From positions 496,001 through 560,000 of the forward strand of contig NZ_CP096203.1 in NCBI RefSeq assembly GCF_023195755.1: DNA of 64,000 bases, in the 5' to 3' direction. The notes below the pieces were generated by a model. That model did no database searches and had not been told where the DNA came from. It saw nothing but the letters and a program-made list of their open reading frames with translations. Source of the stretch: Chryseobacterium nepalense (GTDB lineage Bacteria; Bacteroidota; Bacteroidia; Flavobacteriales; Weeksellaceae). How positions within the stretch are numbered: position 1 is the first letter of the stretch; every line of letters starts with the position of its first letter. Position numbers and translations under genes: made by a program. Shown piece by piece: positions 52,133 to 59,826 of the stretch.

Positions 52133-53716
52133 ATGATACAAAACTTTCCTTTTTATTTAGTACTGATTATTATTATTGTCCTTCTTATTATGCTGGCTAA
52201 TAAAATTAAGGTTGCATATCCTGTTTTATTGGTTGTTGCAGGTTTGATTATCAGTTCGATACCCAACATTCCTGTAGTAAAAATAGACCCTGAACTAATC
52301 TTTATCATTTTTCTGCCGCCTTTATTATATGAAGCTGCATGGGCAATTTCATGGAAAGAACTTTGGAAGTGGAGGCGGATTGTAGGGAGTTTTGCCTTTA
52401 TTGTGGTATTTCTTACTGCTACAACAGTTGCATTCGTGGCCAATCATTTTATTCCGGGATTTTCTCTTGCGCTGGGATTTTTATTGGGAGGTATTGTTTC
52501 ACCACCGGATGCTGTAAGCGCAGGCGCTATTCTTAAATTTGTGAAAGTGCCGAAAAGAATGTCTTCCATTCTGGAAGGCGAAAGCCTTTTGAATGATGCT
52601 TCTTCATTGATTATTTTCCGTTTTGCCATGATTGCCGTTGCAACGGGTCAGTTTATTTGGCATGAAGCTGCATTAAGCTTTTCATGGATGCTCATCGGAG
52701 GAATCGGCATAGGTGTGCTTGTCGGCTGGCTGTTTATGAAAGGACAGAAAATTCTTCCTACAGACGCCAATATGGATACTATTCTTACCATTGTAGCGCC
52801 GTATCTGATGTATATTGCAGCGGAAGAAGTTCACAGTTCCGGCGTTTTGGCGGTGGTAAGCGGTGGATTATTGCTTTCGAATAACCGTCATAATTTCCTC
52901 AGTACCTCATCTCGTCTTCGGGGAATTAACGTTTGGGAAAGTCTCGCATTTGCTTTAAACGGAATTGTTTTTATTTTAATAGGTCTTGAACTCCCGGAAA
53001 TTACATCCGGACTGGAAGGGGTGAGTATTTCATCGGCTATCGGTTATGGTTTATTGATTACGGCTGTTTTGGTATTGGTAAGAATCCTTTCTGCGTACGG
53101 AGCCGTTGTTGTAACGCTGATTGCTAGAAATTTTATTACGGTTGCAGACAGCAGGAATCCTGGGTTTAAAGTACCGGCTATTCTGGGATGGACGGGTATG
53201 AGAGGAGTAGTGTCTTTAGCGGCCGCCTTATCGATTCCCGTAAAGTTATATCCGGGAGGACCGGATTTTCCTCAGCGAAACCTCATTCTTTTTATTACAT
53301 TCATTGTTATTCTCACTACGCTGGTTGTTCAGGGACTTACGCTGCCGCTTATCATCAGAAAAGTTGATCTTCCTGAATATGACGATCATCTGCCGGACGA
53401 AGAAGCGGAAGACATGATTCGTCGTGAGCTTGCTAAACTGACGGTTCAGCATTTAAAAGAAAATCACAGCGAGCTTCTCGGTAAAAGTGTTTTTCTGCAG
53501 CAGATTCATGAAAAATGGAAAGGTAAAATTGAAGAAGAATCTGATATTAAGCTTTCCTCCGAAACCAAAAATGCCTATCTCCATCTTCTTGATGCACAAA
53601 GAGCATGGCTTATTGAGCAGAATCATGATGAAAAGCAATATTTTGATGAAGATCTTATCAGAAAGCACCTCATGAAAATTGATCTGGAGGAAGAAAGGAT
53701 ATTACTGGTTCATTAG
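52133..53716 (+). CDS. Na+/H+ antiporter, CPA1/NhaP family
   Basis: A membrane antiporter of about 527 residues. The frame is open from an ATG at 52064, but the 23 residues before MIQNFPFYL are basic and unlike the family, so I favour 52133. About 12 hydrophobic helices are visible; FLPPLLYEAAW, GGIVSPPDAVSAGAILKFVKVPKRMSSILEGESLLNDASSLIIF and GWTGMRGVVSLAAALSIP are CPA1 signatures with the ND and PD motifs. The hydrophilic C-terminus (about 120 residues) is cytosolic and probably regulatory. Exchanges Na+ or K+ for protons. Convergent end overlaps the 53702 gene by 15 bp. Confidence 0.93.
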   Translation: MIQNFPFYLVLIIIIVLLIMLANKIKVAYPVLLVVAGLIISSIPNIPVVKIDPELIFIIFLPPLLYEAAWAISWKELWKWRRIVGSFAFIVVFLTATTVAFVANHFIPGFSLALGFLLGGIVSPPDAVSAGAILKFVKVPKRMSSILEGESLLNDASSLIIFRFAMIAVATGQFIWHEAALSFSWMLIGGIGIGVLVGWLFMKGQKILPTDANMDTILTIVAPYLMYIAAEEVHSSGVLAVVSGGLLLSNNRHNFLSTSSRLRGINVWESLAFALNGIVFILIGLELPEITSGLEGVSISSAIGYGLLITAVLVLVRILSAYGAVVVTLIARNFITVADSRNPGFKVPAILGWTGMRGVVSLAAALSIPVKLYPGGPDFPQRNLILFITFIVILTTLVVQGLTLPLIIRKVDLPEYDDHLPDEEAEDMIRRELAKLTVQHLKENHSELLGKSVFLQQIHEKWKGKIEEESDIKLSSETKNAYLHLLDAQRAWLIEQNHDEKQYFDEDLIRKHLMKIDLEEERILLVH

Positions 53717-54031
53717 GAACATCATAACCTTCTGCAGATATTCATCTTCTTTCAGAACTTTATTGTACGATTGCCTTGCATATACCGGTGAAAGCTCGTA
53801 ATTATCCGGTTTGGAATTGATATCTTCATTCTCAATATAGTTAAGGTGGCGGGTGTAGTCTTTAATAAGTTTGTTGATCGTCTTTCTTTTCATTTTACAT
53901 AAGGTATTGTTCTTTATCTTCTGCAGAGAATTAAGAATAAAAGATTTGTCACCGTGGAAGTTTACAACATTTTTCACAAAAGAAAGGTTGTGATTATCCT
54001 GCATTACAGAATGTTCATCTTCAAAAATCAT
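53702..54031 (-). CDS. Hypothetical protein
   Basis: A 109-residue basic, helical protein (NNTLCKMKRKTINKLIKDYTRHLNYIENEDIN) with no recognised domain, signal or membrane segment. It ends inside the antiporter gene on the opposite strand. About 300 bp upstream is a TACCACG heptamer (54328-54334, minus strand). It is probably real but could be missed or mis-started; function unknown. Confidence 0.55.
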   Translation of the reverse strand: MIFEDEHSVMQDNHNLSFVKNVVNFHGDKSFILNSLQKIKNNTLCKMKRKTINKLIKDYTRHLNYIENEDINSKPDNYELSPVYARQSYNKVLKEDEYLQKVMMFLMNQ

Positions 54032-54417
54032 GATCGTAAAAGGTATTAATTGTTTAAAATGGTTTCAAAACACTTATGGTTGATTATGAAAATCAATTGA
54101 CGGGTATGGAAAAAGACTTCCAAAATACCTTAATAAGGCAGTCTTTCTGAATAATAAAGTGAGTTGACATACTATTAATTTTAATGTTGGTGTGTAAAAA
54201 AATAAAGACTTATTGTTTAAAATTTCATATTCAAATATCTAACCAAAAAAGTAATTATTTTAAAATTATTAAATATTTGTAATAAATCCTCTTAAAATTG
54301 AAATAAATAACAATAAAAATGCGAAAACGTGGTATCTTCCGAATAATTATTAAATGAAAAACCTCTCTGATCAGGAGAGGCTGTAATAAAATTGACTATG
54401 TATTGAGTATTCTCAAT
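54032..54417 (-). terminator. AT-rich spacer with terminator of the DUF1349 gene (54355-54380)
   Basis: CCTCTC (54362-54367) pairs with GAGAGG (54375-54380), followed on the minus strand by TTTTT. The rest of this spacer is AT-rich; apart from the CGTGGTA heptamer at 54328 I see no gene. Confidence 0.7.
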
Positions 54418-55065
54418 CTATTTATTGCTTTCCAGCCATTTCAGACGGCGAAGATCCGGTAAATGTTTAACACTGAAATTTTCAAACACGGCATTAAAAC
54501 CGTTCCCGTCCGGACATGCTGCCATAAGACCAACCATTACAGGTGAATTATCCTGAAGATAGGCATTGCGCATCATCGTATAGTTTTTATCATCAAAAGA
54601 GTAGAAAATTTCTACGGCGTCAAGTCTCCTTACGGCTTTTATCCAGACCTCCGAGGGCGTTTTATCAAGTGTGATAACACTCCAGTCACTGGTAGTGTGG
54701 GTTACTACCGTACTCAGATTATACTTGCCGTCTACAAATTCAATTCCAGCTTTGATGTAATTTTCCTTATCAATCCTTAACATGAGCCCGGACTGGTCGA
54801 ATCTGGTTTTGTAATTTCCTCTTATTTTCACCTTAGCTTCAAATTCTCCTCCGTACATGGTGTATAAGAACGGAGCATCATCAACAGTAAAGCCGTAATG
54901 AGAAATCCGCCAGTAATCGCTTTGAGGTGTTACAAACATATTCAGGGTGTTGTTTTTAATTTCCCATTTTTCAGGCTCGTTAAACCACATCATTTTTTCC
55001 AGTGTCTGTGCCATAGCTTTATTAATTGTACATAGTGCAAAAAAACTTAAAAATATTCTCTTCAT
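54418..55065 (-). CDS. DUF1349 (concanavalin-like) protein
   Basis: A 215-residue protein with an N-terminal signal (MKRIFLSFFALCTINKAMAQ) and a DUF1349 beta-sandwich: MMWFNEPEKWEIKNNTLNMFVTPQSDYWRISHYGF, SGLMLRIDKENYIKAGIEFVDGKYNLSTVVTHTTSDWS, MVGLMAACPDGNGFNAVFENF. Relatives occur in glycan metabolism and as 'regulation of enolase protein 1' homologues; the true role is not established. Secreted to the periplasm. Divergent from the broken LuxR-type gene. Confidence 0.88.
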   Translation of the reverse strand: MKRIFLSFFALCTINKAMAQTLEKMMWFNEPEKWEIKNNTLNMFVTPQSDYWRISHYGFTVDDAPFLYTMYGGEFEAKVKIRGNYKTRFDQSGLMLRIDKENYIKAGIEFVDGKYNLSTVVTHTTSDWSVITLDKTPSEVWIKAVRRLDAVEIFYSFDDKNYTMMRNAYLQDNSPVMVGLMAACPDGNGFNAVFENFSVKHLPDLRRLKWLESNK

Positions 55066-55158
55066 TCTTTATACGATATTTCCAATAGCTTTAATATTAT
55101 TAATTTAGCAAAAATATCATTTAAAGACATTGTACTCAATACTGAAAAATAACCATTT

Positions 55159-55924
55159 ATGGAGATCGTAAAAAAACTTAATCAGGTTCTTCTTCAGGAA
55201 CAATATGATAACAAAAAATGCATGATGGACACGGAAGTGTACAAGAATATTGCAGATATGTATACAAAAACGGAGCATTCAATAGCCGTGCTCAGTGATA
55301 TGCAGAATAACAGGAGTTATGTATTCAGTTCGGGAATAGCCTTGGAGCTTGGTCTTAATTTTCAAGATCGTCCTACAGTGATAGATTCTATATGGGAAGA
55401 AGAAATCCTAAAAAAAATGCATCCTGATGATAAGCTTAAGAAATATATTCATGAGCTCAGATTTTTTGAGTTTTCATTAGAAACGGACCCTGAAAAACGT
55501 TCAGAATTCAGCGTGCTTTCAAGAATAAGAATAAAAAATAAAGACGGAATCTATAAATTTGTCGTACACAGGATGTTTTACTTTTTCTCACCATACAACA
55601 CAATTACGATTTGCGCTTTGTCTGTATAATCTGGATTTTGATCAGTCTAAACTTTCACAGTCATCTTTTTCGATTATCAACTCGGTAAAAGCAGAAGTGG
55701 TTATAGAAGATAAACTTAATTATACCAGTATTCTTTCTAAGCGCGAATTAGAAATCCTGAAATATATTGGTGAAGGGTGTACCAGCAAGGAAATCGCAGG
55801 AATTCTTTCAATTAGCATCAATACAGTAAACCGGCACAGGCAGAATATCCTTGAAAAATTAAAGGTGAAAAATTCTGTAAGCGCTTTTAGCGAAAGTTTA
55901 AACTATAATCTTGATAAATTGTAA
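55159..55924 (+). pseudogene. LuxR-type regulator interrupted by a one-base frameshift
   Basis: Two overlapping frames together read as one 254-residue regulator. The first (55159-55629) gives a PAS-like N-terminal sensor domain to KFVVHRMFYFFSPYNT, then goes out of frame and stops. The second frame continues with RFALCLYNLDFD and a C-terminal LuxR helix-turn-helix (LSKRELEILKYIGEGCTSKEIAGILSISINTVNRHRQNILEKL). Removing one T at 55604/55605 joins them as NTIRFALCLYNL. No homopolymer or slippery site is there, so this is a mutation or a sequencing error rather than programmed shifting. The HTH part might still be made from an internal start. Confidence 0.75.
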
Positions 55925-56079
55925 ATATTTGAAAATAATATCTTTATCTTTTTATAATTCCTAAATGCTTATTGTCTTTTTATTGTTTTTTCATTGCATC
56001 TTTTAAATATATAAACAGGTATTATGATTTTTTAATAGAAATTTTACAGCCTTATCGAAAAATACTAATGAAATAGAGA

Positions 56080-56107
56080 TTTGTTTTTTAAATTAATGTT
56101 ATATTTG
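56080..56107 (+). promoter_or_regulatory. Promoter of the alpha-oxoamine synthase operon
   Basis: The -33 TTTG (56080-56083) and -7 TATATTTG (56100-56107) are 16 bp apart, followed by the ATG at 56134. The -7 box overlaps the palindrome at 56105-56119. Confidence 0.65.
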
Positions 56108-56122
56108 TTATAATAACAATTA
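56102..56122. promoter_or_regulatory. Palindromic operator, probable TetR-family binding site
   Basis: TTGTTAT-A-ATAACAA (56105-56119) is a perfect 7-1-7 palindrome, extended by two more pairs after one mismatch. It overlaps the -7 box and probable start site of an operon that ends in a tetR gene, the usual place for autorepression. Confidence 0.6.
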
Positions 56123-56133
56123 ACATAAAAAGG

Positions 56134-57390
56134 ATGAACATTAATTTTTCAACAGCAACTTTCAAAGATTTTGAAAATATCCCGGGAATGAATATGATGG
56201 AACGAGCAGACATTTACTACGACTTTCTGGAGTATATGAAAAAGAACGGCCACAGATACAGATTACAGAATAATACAGGATGCAGCTCTGTAATGAGAGT
56301 CGGTACGGAAGAAATAACGAAAGAGTTCGTAAGTTTTGTAACAAGTGATTACCTGGGATTTACCCAGCATCCAAAAGTAAAACAGGCCGCTATAGAAGGG
56401 ATAGAAAAATACGGGACGGGAACAGCTGCCACACCTCTTATCGGGGGGTACTATTCTTATCATAAAGATCTGGAAGCAAAAATATCTTCTTTTTTTGGCA
56501 GAACACAGGATGAAGCCGTAATTTTTACAACGGGATATACTACCAACAGCGCAACATTACAGATTCTTCTTCAGAAAGAAGATATTGCCATTTTAGATAT
56601 GGCGGTACATGCCAGTGTTTATGAAGGATGTATCCTTACCAACAGAAAAACATTTCCTCATAATAATCTTGATGCACTGGAGCAGATTTTAAAAAAATCT
56701 GAAAACCAGTTCCGTACAAAACTCGTAGTTATTGATGGTGTCTATTCTCAGGATGGGGACATTGCTCCTATTGAAGAAATTTATAAATTAGTAAAAAAAT
56801 ACAATGCCTATCTGATGATTGATGACGTGCATGGAGTAGGGATTTTAGGAAAAACAGGAAGAGGAACAATTGAAAACACAGGATTGTTGGACAAAATAGA
56901 TATCATTACCGGAACATTCAGTAAAACATTCGGTAATCTTGGAGGATATGTTATTGCAAATAAGACACTGGCCAATTTTATAAGATTCCAGTCACGTCAG
57001 CAGATTTTTTCTGCCACCACACCTCCTTCCACTGCAACAGGTATCATAAAGGCGATAGAGTTGATAGATGAAGAACCGCACTGGCGCACAAAGCTTTGGG
57101 AAAATATCAATTATTTTAAAAAAGGACTTGATGACCTGGGGCTTGACACTGGGACTACCTGCTCTGCGGTTATCCCTGTAAAAATAGGAGATCCTCATAT
57201 TACAGGAGATGTAGGCAAAATGTTGCTGGATCGCGGGATTTATACAAACCCTATAATTTATCCTGCAGTAGCAAGAAAAGATGCAAGAATAAGAATGAGC
57301 ATGACGGCAACACATGAGCGAGATCATATCGATAAAACACTCAATGCATTTGAAGATATCAATAAAAAATTGCATATTGCGAAAAAATAA
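56134..57390 (+). CDS. Alpha-oxoamine synthase (serine palmitoyltransferase / cysteate acyltransferase / AONS family)
   Basis: A 418-residue PLP enzyme of the alpha-oxoamine synthase family, which condenses an amino acid with an acyl thioester. Key residues: His159 (DMAVHASVYEG, ring stacking), Asp230 and His233 (MIDDVHGVG), and PLP-binding Lys264 (GTFSKTFGNLGG). Flavobacteria use such enzymes for sphingolipids (serine) or sulfonolipids/capnine (cysteate) as well as for biotin (alanine). No bio genes are nearby and it is paired with a TetR regulator, so a membrane-lipid role seems likelier than biotin. The exact amino acid substrate cannot be read from sequence alone. Confidence 0.85.
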   Translation: MNINFSTATFKDFENIPGMNMMERADIYYDFLEYMKKNGHRYRLQNNTGCSSVMRVGTEEITKEFVSFVTSDYLGFTQHPKVKQAAIEGIEKYGTGTAATPLIGGYYSYHKDLEAKISSFFGRTQDEAVIFTTGYTTNSATLQILLQKEDIAILDMAVHASVYEGCILTNRKTFPHNNLDALEQILKKSENQFRTKLVVIDGVYSQDGDIAPIEEIYKLVKKYNAYLMIDDVHGVGILGKTGRGTIENTGLLDKIDIITGTFSKTFGNLGGYVIANKTLANFIRFQSRQQIFSATTPPSTATGIIKAIELIDEEPHWRTKLWENINYFKKGLDDLGLDTGTTCSAVIPVKIGDPHITGDVGKMLLDRGIYTNPIIYPAVARKDARIRMSMTATHERDHIDKTLNAFEDINKKLHIAKK

Positions 57391-57397
57391 ATAACAA

Positions 57398-58027
57398 ATG
57401 GCTAGAAAAGTTGTACAAGGCCCTATTAGGGATAAAGAAAAGACCAAGCAAAAGCTGCTGGGCGCGGTTGGAAAGATCTTAAGAACAAAAGGTTACTCAG
57501 GTCTGAAAGTAAGCAAAATAGCAGCTGTGGCAGGTTTTGATAAAAAACTGATTTATGAGTATTTTGGAAGCACCGAAAAACTGATTGACGAGTATATCAG
57601 AACTCAGGATTATTGGAGCAAAATGAATCAGGATAATATTGAAGTGGATATATCAGATGGTGGAAGGGAATTATCTAAAATGGCCATCCTTAATCAGTAC
57701 GAACATATTAAAAAAAATAAAGAACTCCAGAAGATTATCCTTTGGGGACTTTCGGAAAGCAAACCGATTCTTAAAAAAATAGCAGACGAAAGGGAAGAGA
57801 TGGGAGAAATGCTCTTTAAAAATATTGTAGACCCTTATTTTCAAGAAAAATCAACAAGGTACCGTGCCATTGCCGCTGTTCTTGTATCGGGAGCATATTA
57901 TCTTAACCTCTATACAGCGCACAATGCCAGTATGTTTTGCGGTATTGATCTGAAATCCGAAGAAGGTAGAAAAGAAATCGAAAAAGCAATCACTGAAATC
58001 ATTGATTTCGCTTATGATCAGAAATAA
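57398..58027 (+). CDS. TetR/AcrR-family transcriptional regulator
   Basis: A 209-residue repressor with a TetR helix-turn-helix (about 14-62: EKTKQKLLGAVGKILRTKGYSGLKVSKIAAVAGFDKKLIYEYFGSTEKLIDEYI) and a helical ligand domain. It starts 8 bp after the alpha-oxoamine synthase gene, so the two are one operon and the palindrome at 56105-56119 is the likely site. It may sense a lipid or acyl compound. Confidence 0.92.
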   Translation: MARKVVQGPIRDKEKTKQKLLGAVGKILRTKGYSGLKVSKIAAVAGFDKKLIYEYFGSTEKLIDEYIRTQDYWSKMNQDNIEVDISDGGRELSKMAILNQYEHIKKNKELQKIILWGLSESKPILKKIADEREEMGEMLFKNIVDPYFQEKSTRYRAIAAVLVSGAYYLNLYTAHNASMFCGIDLKSEEGRKEIEKAITEIIDFAYDQK

Positions 58028-58067
58028 TGATGAGAAAAAATTTTCCTATTGACCAATGCTAAGTTTT

Positions 58068-58122
58068 TGTGGATAACTTGAAATTGAAAATTTTCAAATT
58101 ACAACTATATTTCTTACTTTTG
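58068..58122. promoter_or_regulatory. dnaX upstream region: DnaA box, palindrome and -7 element
   Basis: TGTGGATAA (58068-58076) is, on the other strand, TTATCCACA, the exact DnaA-box consensus. Bases 58081-58100 form a palindrome with one mismatch (AAATTGAAAA with TTTTCAAATT). TACTTTTG (58115-58122) fits the -7 consensus but ends just 4 bases before the start codon, so the transcript would be leaderless or nearly so. Confidence 0.45.
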
Positions 58123-58126
58123 GCCA

Positions 58127-59212
58127 ATGGAAAATTTTATCGTATCTGCACGTAAGTATCGCCCACAACAATTTGATACTGTTGTAGGGCAATCACATAT
58201 TACGGATACTTTAGAACATGCGATTGGAGAAAATCAGCTGGCTCAGGCTTTATTGTTCTGCGGTCCCAGAGGTGTAGGAAAAACTACCTGCGCCAGAATC
58301 CTGGCCAGAAAGATCAATGAAAAAGACGGCTCCGTTTCAGAAGACGGTTTTGCATACAATATTTATGAGCTGGATGCGGCCTCCAATAACTCTGTAGATG
58401 ATATCCGCGAACTGATAGACCAGGTACGTTTTGCCCCTCAGGTGGGTAAGTACAAAGTATACATCATCGACGAGGTGCATATGTTGTCTTCAGCAGCTTT
58501 CAACGCTTTTCTTAAAACTCTCGAAGAACCGCCTGCCCATGCGATCTTTATACTGGCAACAACCGAAAAACACAAGATTATTCCTACCATCTTGTCACGT
58601 TGTCAGATTTACGATTTCAAAAGAATCACCATCGAAGATATTCAGGGGCATCTTAGAAATATTGCTCAGAAAGAGAATATTCAATATGAAGATGACGCCC
58701 TTTATCTAATCGCCCAGAAAGCAGATGGCGCACTAAGGGATGCACTATCCATTTTCGACAGACTCTCTACATTTTCACAAAAGAACATTACTTTGGCAAA
58801 AGCCGCTGAAGTTTTAAATATTCTTGACTATGATCAGTATCTTAAAATTGTTGATCTTGCCAAAGAAGGTAAAATTCCAGATGTACTTGCTGCATTTAAT
58901 GAGATCGTAAAAAAAGGATTTGATCCTCATATCTTTATTGCAGGACTTGGAAATCATTTCAGAGACCTTATGATGGCTCAGAATGCTTCTACGATTGACC
59001 TGATTGAAGTGGGAGAGCAGACAAAAGTTAAATTCGTTCAGCAGGCACAAAATTGGAATGCGCAACAGTTGATTGATGCAATAGAAATATGTAATCACGC
59101 TGACATTAACTACAAAAATTCCAAGAATCCAAGACTTACGGTAGAAATTGCATTGATGCAGCTATCCTCACTTACTGCAGGTGCAGACATTTCAAAAAAA
59201 AAAAGTTTATAA
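58127..59212 (+). CDS. dnaX: DNA polymerase III gamma subunit (zero-frame product of dnaX)
   Basis: The zero frame encodes 361 residues: the AAA+ clamp-loader module with P-loop GPRGVGKTTCARILAR (46-61), Walker B IIDEVHML (113-120), sensor-type ILSRCQIYDF and domain III to ALMQLSSLTAG. The zinc-binding cysteines of the E. coli protein are not present. The frame ends in SKKKSL just after a run of 11 A (59194-59204). The missing tau-specific half follows at once in the -1 frame. The zero-frame product therefore matches a gamma subunit, able to load clamps but lacking the parts that bind polymerase and helicase. Upstream spacer has a DnaA box. Confidence 0.9.
   Translation: MENFIVSARKYRPQQFDTVVGQSHITDTLEHAIGENQLAQALLFCGPRGVGKTTCARILARKINEKDGSVSEDGFAYNIYELDAASNNSVDDIRELIDQVRFAPQVGKYKVYIIDEVHMLSSAAFNAFLKTLEEPPAHAIFILATTEKHKIIPTILSRCQIYDFKRITIEDIQGHLRNIAQKENIQYEDDALYLIAQKADGALRDALSIFDRLSTFSQKNITLAKAAEVLNILDYDQYLKIVDLAKEGKIPDVLAAFNEIVKKGFDPHIFIAGLGNHFRDLMMAQNASTIDLIEVGEQTKVKFVQQAQNWNAQQLIDAIEICNHADINYKNSKNPRLTVEIALMQLSSLTAGADISKKKSL
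59194..59205 (+). promoter_or_regulatory. A11-G slippery run in dnaX
   Basis: Eleven A and a G give the reading TCA-AAA-AAA-AAA-AGT in the zero frame and contain the A-AAA-AAG heptamer known for -1 shifting in E. coli dnaX. Runs of nine or more A also cause RNA-polymerase slippage. TGCAGGT (59176-59182) and ACCTGCA (59253-59259) could pair around the site. Confidence 0.6.
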
Positions 59213-59826
59213 TATTAGCTCCTTTTCTCAATGAAAAACAGGAAATAAAAATACCTGCACAGATTATTGAAAAAAAAGAGGAGTTGGTCCAGCCTCAGAC
59301 ACAGGATATTACCAAGCCTCAGGAAGTAGAAATTAAGAAAACTACAAAACCCTTAACCAAAAAGGTATTTTCTTCAGAATTCAGCATTAATGCCCTTTTA
59401 AATAAGGAAGATAAAGCTGAAGAGGAAGAAACTGTTGTAGTCAAAACAGAAGCTCTTCCTCAGAATCATTTTACGGAAACAGATCTGCAGGCAGAATGGA
59501 ATCTATTGCTGAAACAGTTGCAAAAGAAAGATACATTCGTTTTCAATGCTATCAAATCATTCAAACTCGTTAAATCAGCCGAAAACCAGATTACTGTTTT
59601 CTTCCCTTCTGATTCTGCAAAGGTGGAGTTTGATAAAGTAGGCCGAGAGTTTTTTAATCACTTTAAAACAAAAGTTCACAATTTTTCTATTGAGATTATA
59701 TACCAGCGTGATGTTGAAAATCTTAAGATTGAAGTGATGACCAAAAGAAAAATCTTCGAAAAATTCGCTGAGAAAAATCCGCTCCTTAAAGACCTTGACG
59801 ATCTGATGCGATTTGACCTTACTTAA
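59203..59826 (+). CDS. dnaX: dnaX tau-specific C-terminal part (-1 frame)
   Basis: Continues dnaX in the -1 frame for 207 codons, which joined to 359 zero-frame residues gives tau of about 566 residues. It reads KFIILAPFLNEKQE, a Pro/Lys/Glu-rich linker (EIKKTTKPLTKKVFSSEFSINALL), then a folded C-terminal domain (LQAEWNLLLKQLQKKDTFVFNAIKSFKLVKSAENQITVFFPSDSAKVEFDKV... KFAEKNPLLKDLDDLMRFDLT), the pattern of Bacteroidota tau C-termini. The first in-frame ATG is far inside (59629 or later is not a good start), so the section depends on frameshifting or transcript slippage. If the A11 count is a sequencing error, this and the previous entry are a single gene. Confidence 0.8.
   Translation, partial: KFIILAPFLNEKQEIKIPAQIIEKKEELVQPQTQDITKPQEVEIKKTTKPLTKKVFSSEFSINALLNKEDKAEEEETVVVKTEALPQNHFTETDLQAEWNLLLKQLQKKDTFVFNAIKSFKLVKSAENQITVFFPSDSAKVEFDKVGREFFNHFKTKVHNFSIEIIYQRDVENLKIEVMTKRKIFEKFAEKNPLLKDLDDLMRFDLT

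Noticed and set aside
59176..59259. Stem flanking the dnaX slip site as a frameshift stimulator
   Set aside because: Only 7 pairs with a loop of about 70 bases that contains the slip site; too weak to claim, so only mentioned in the site entry.
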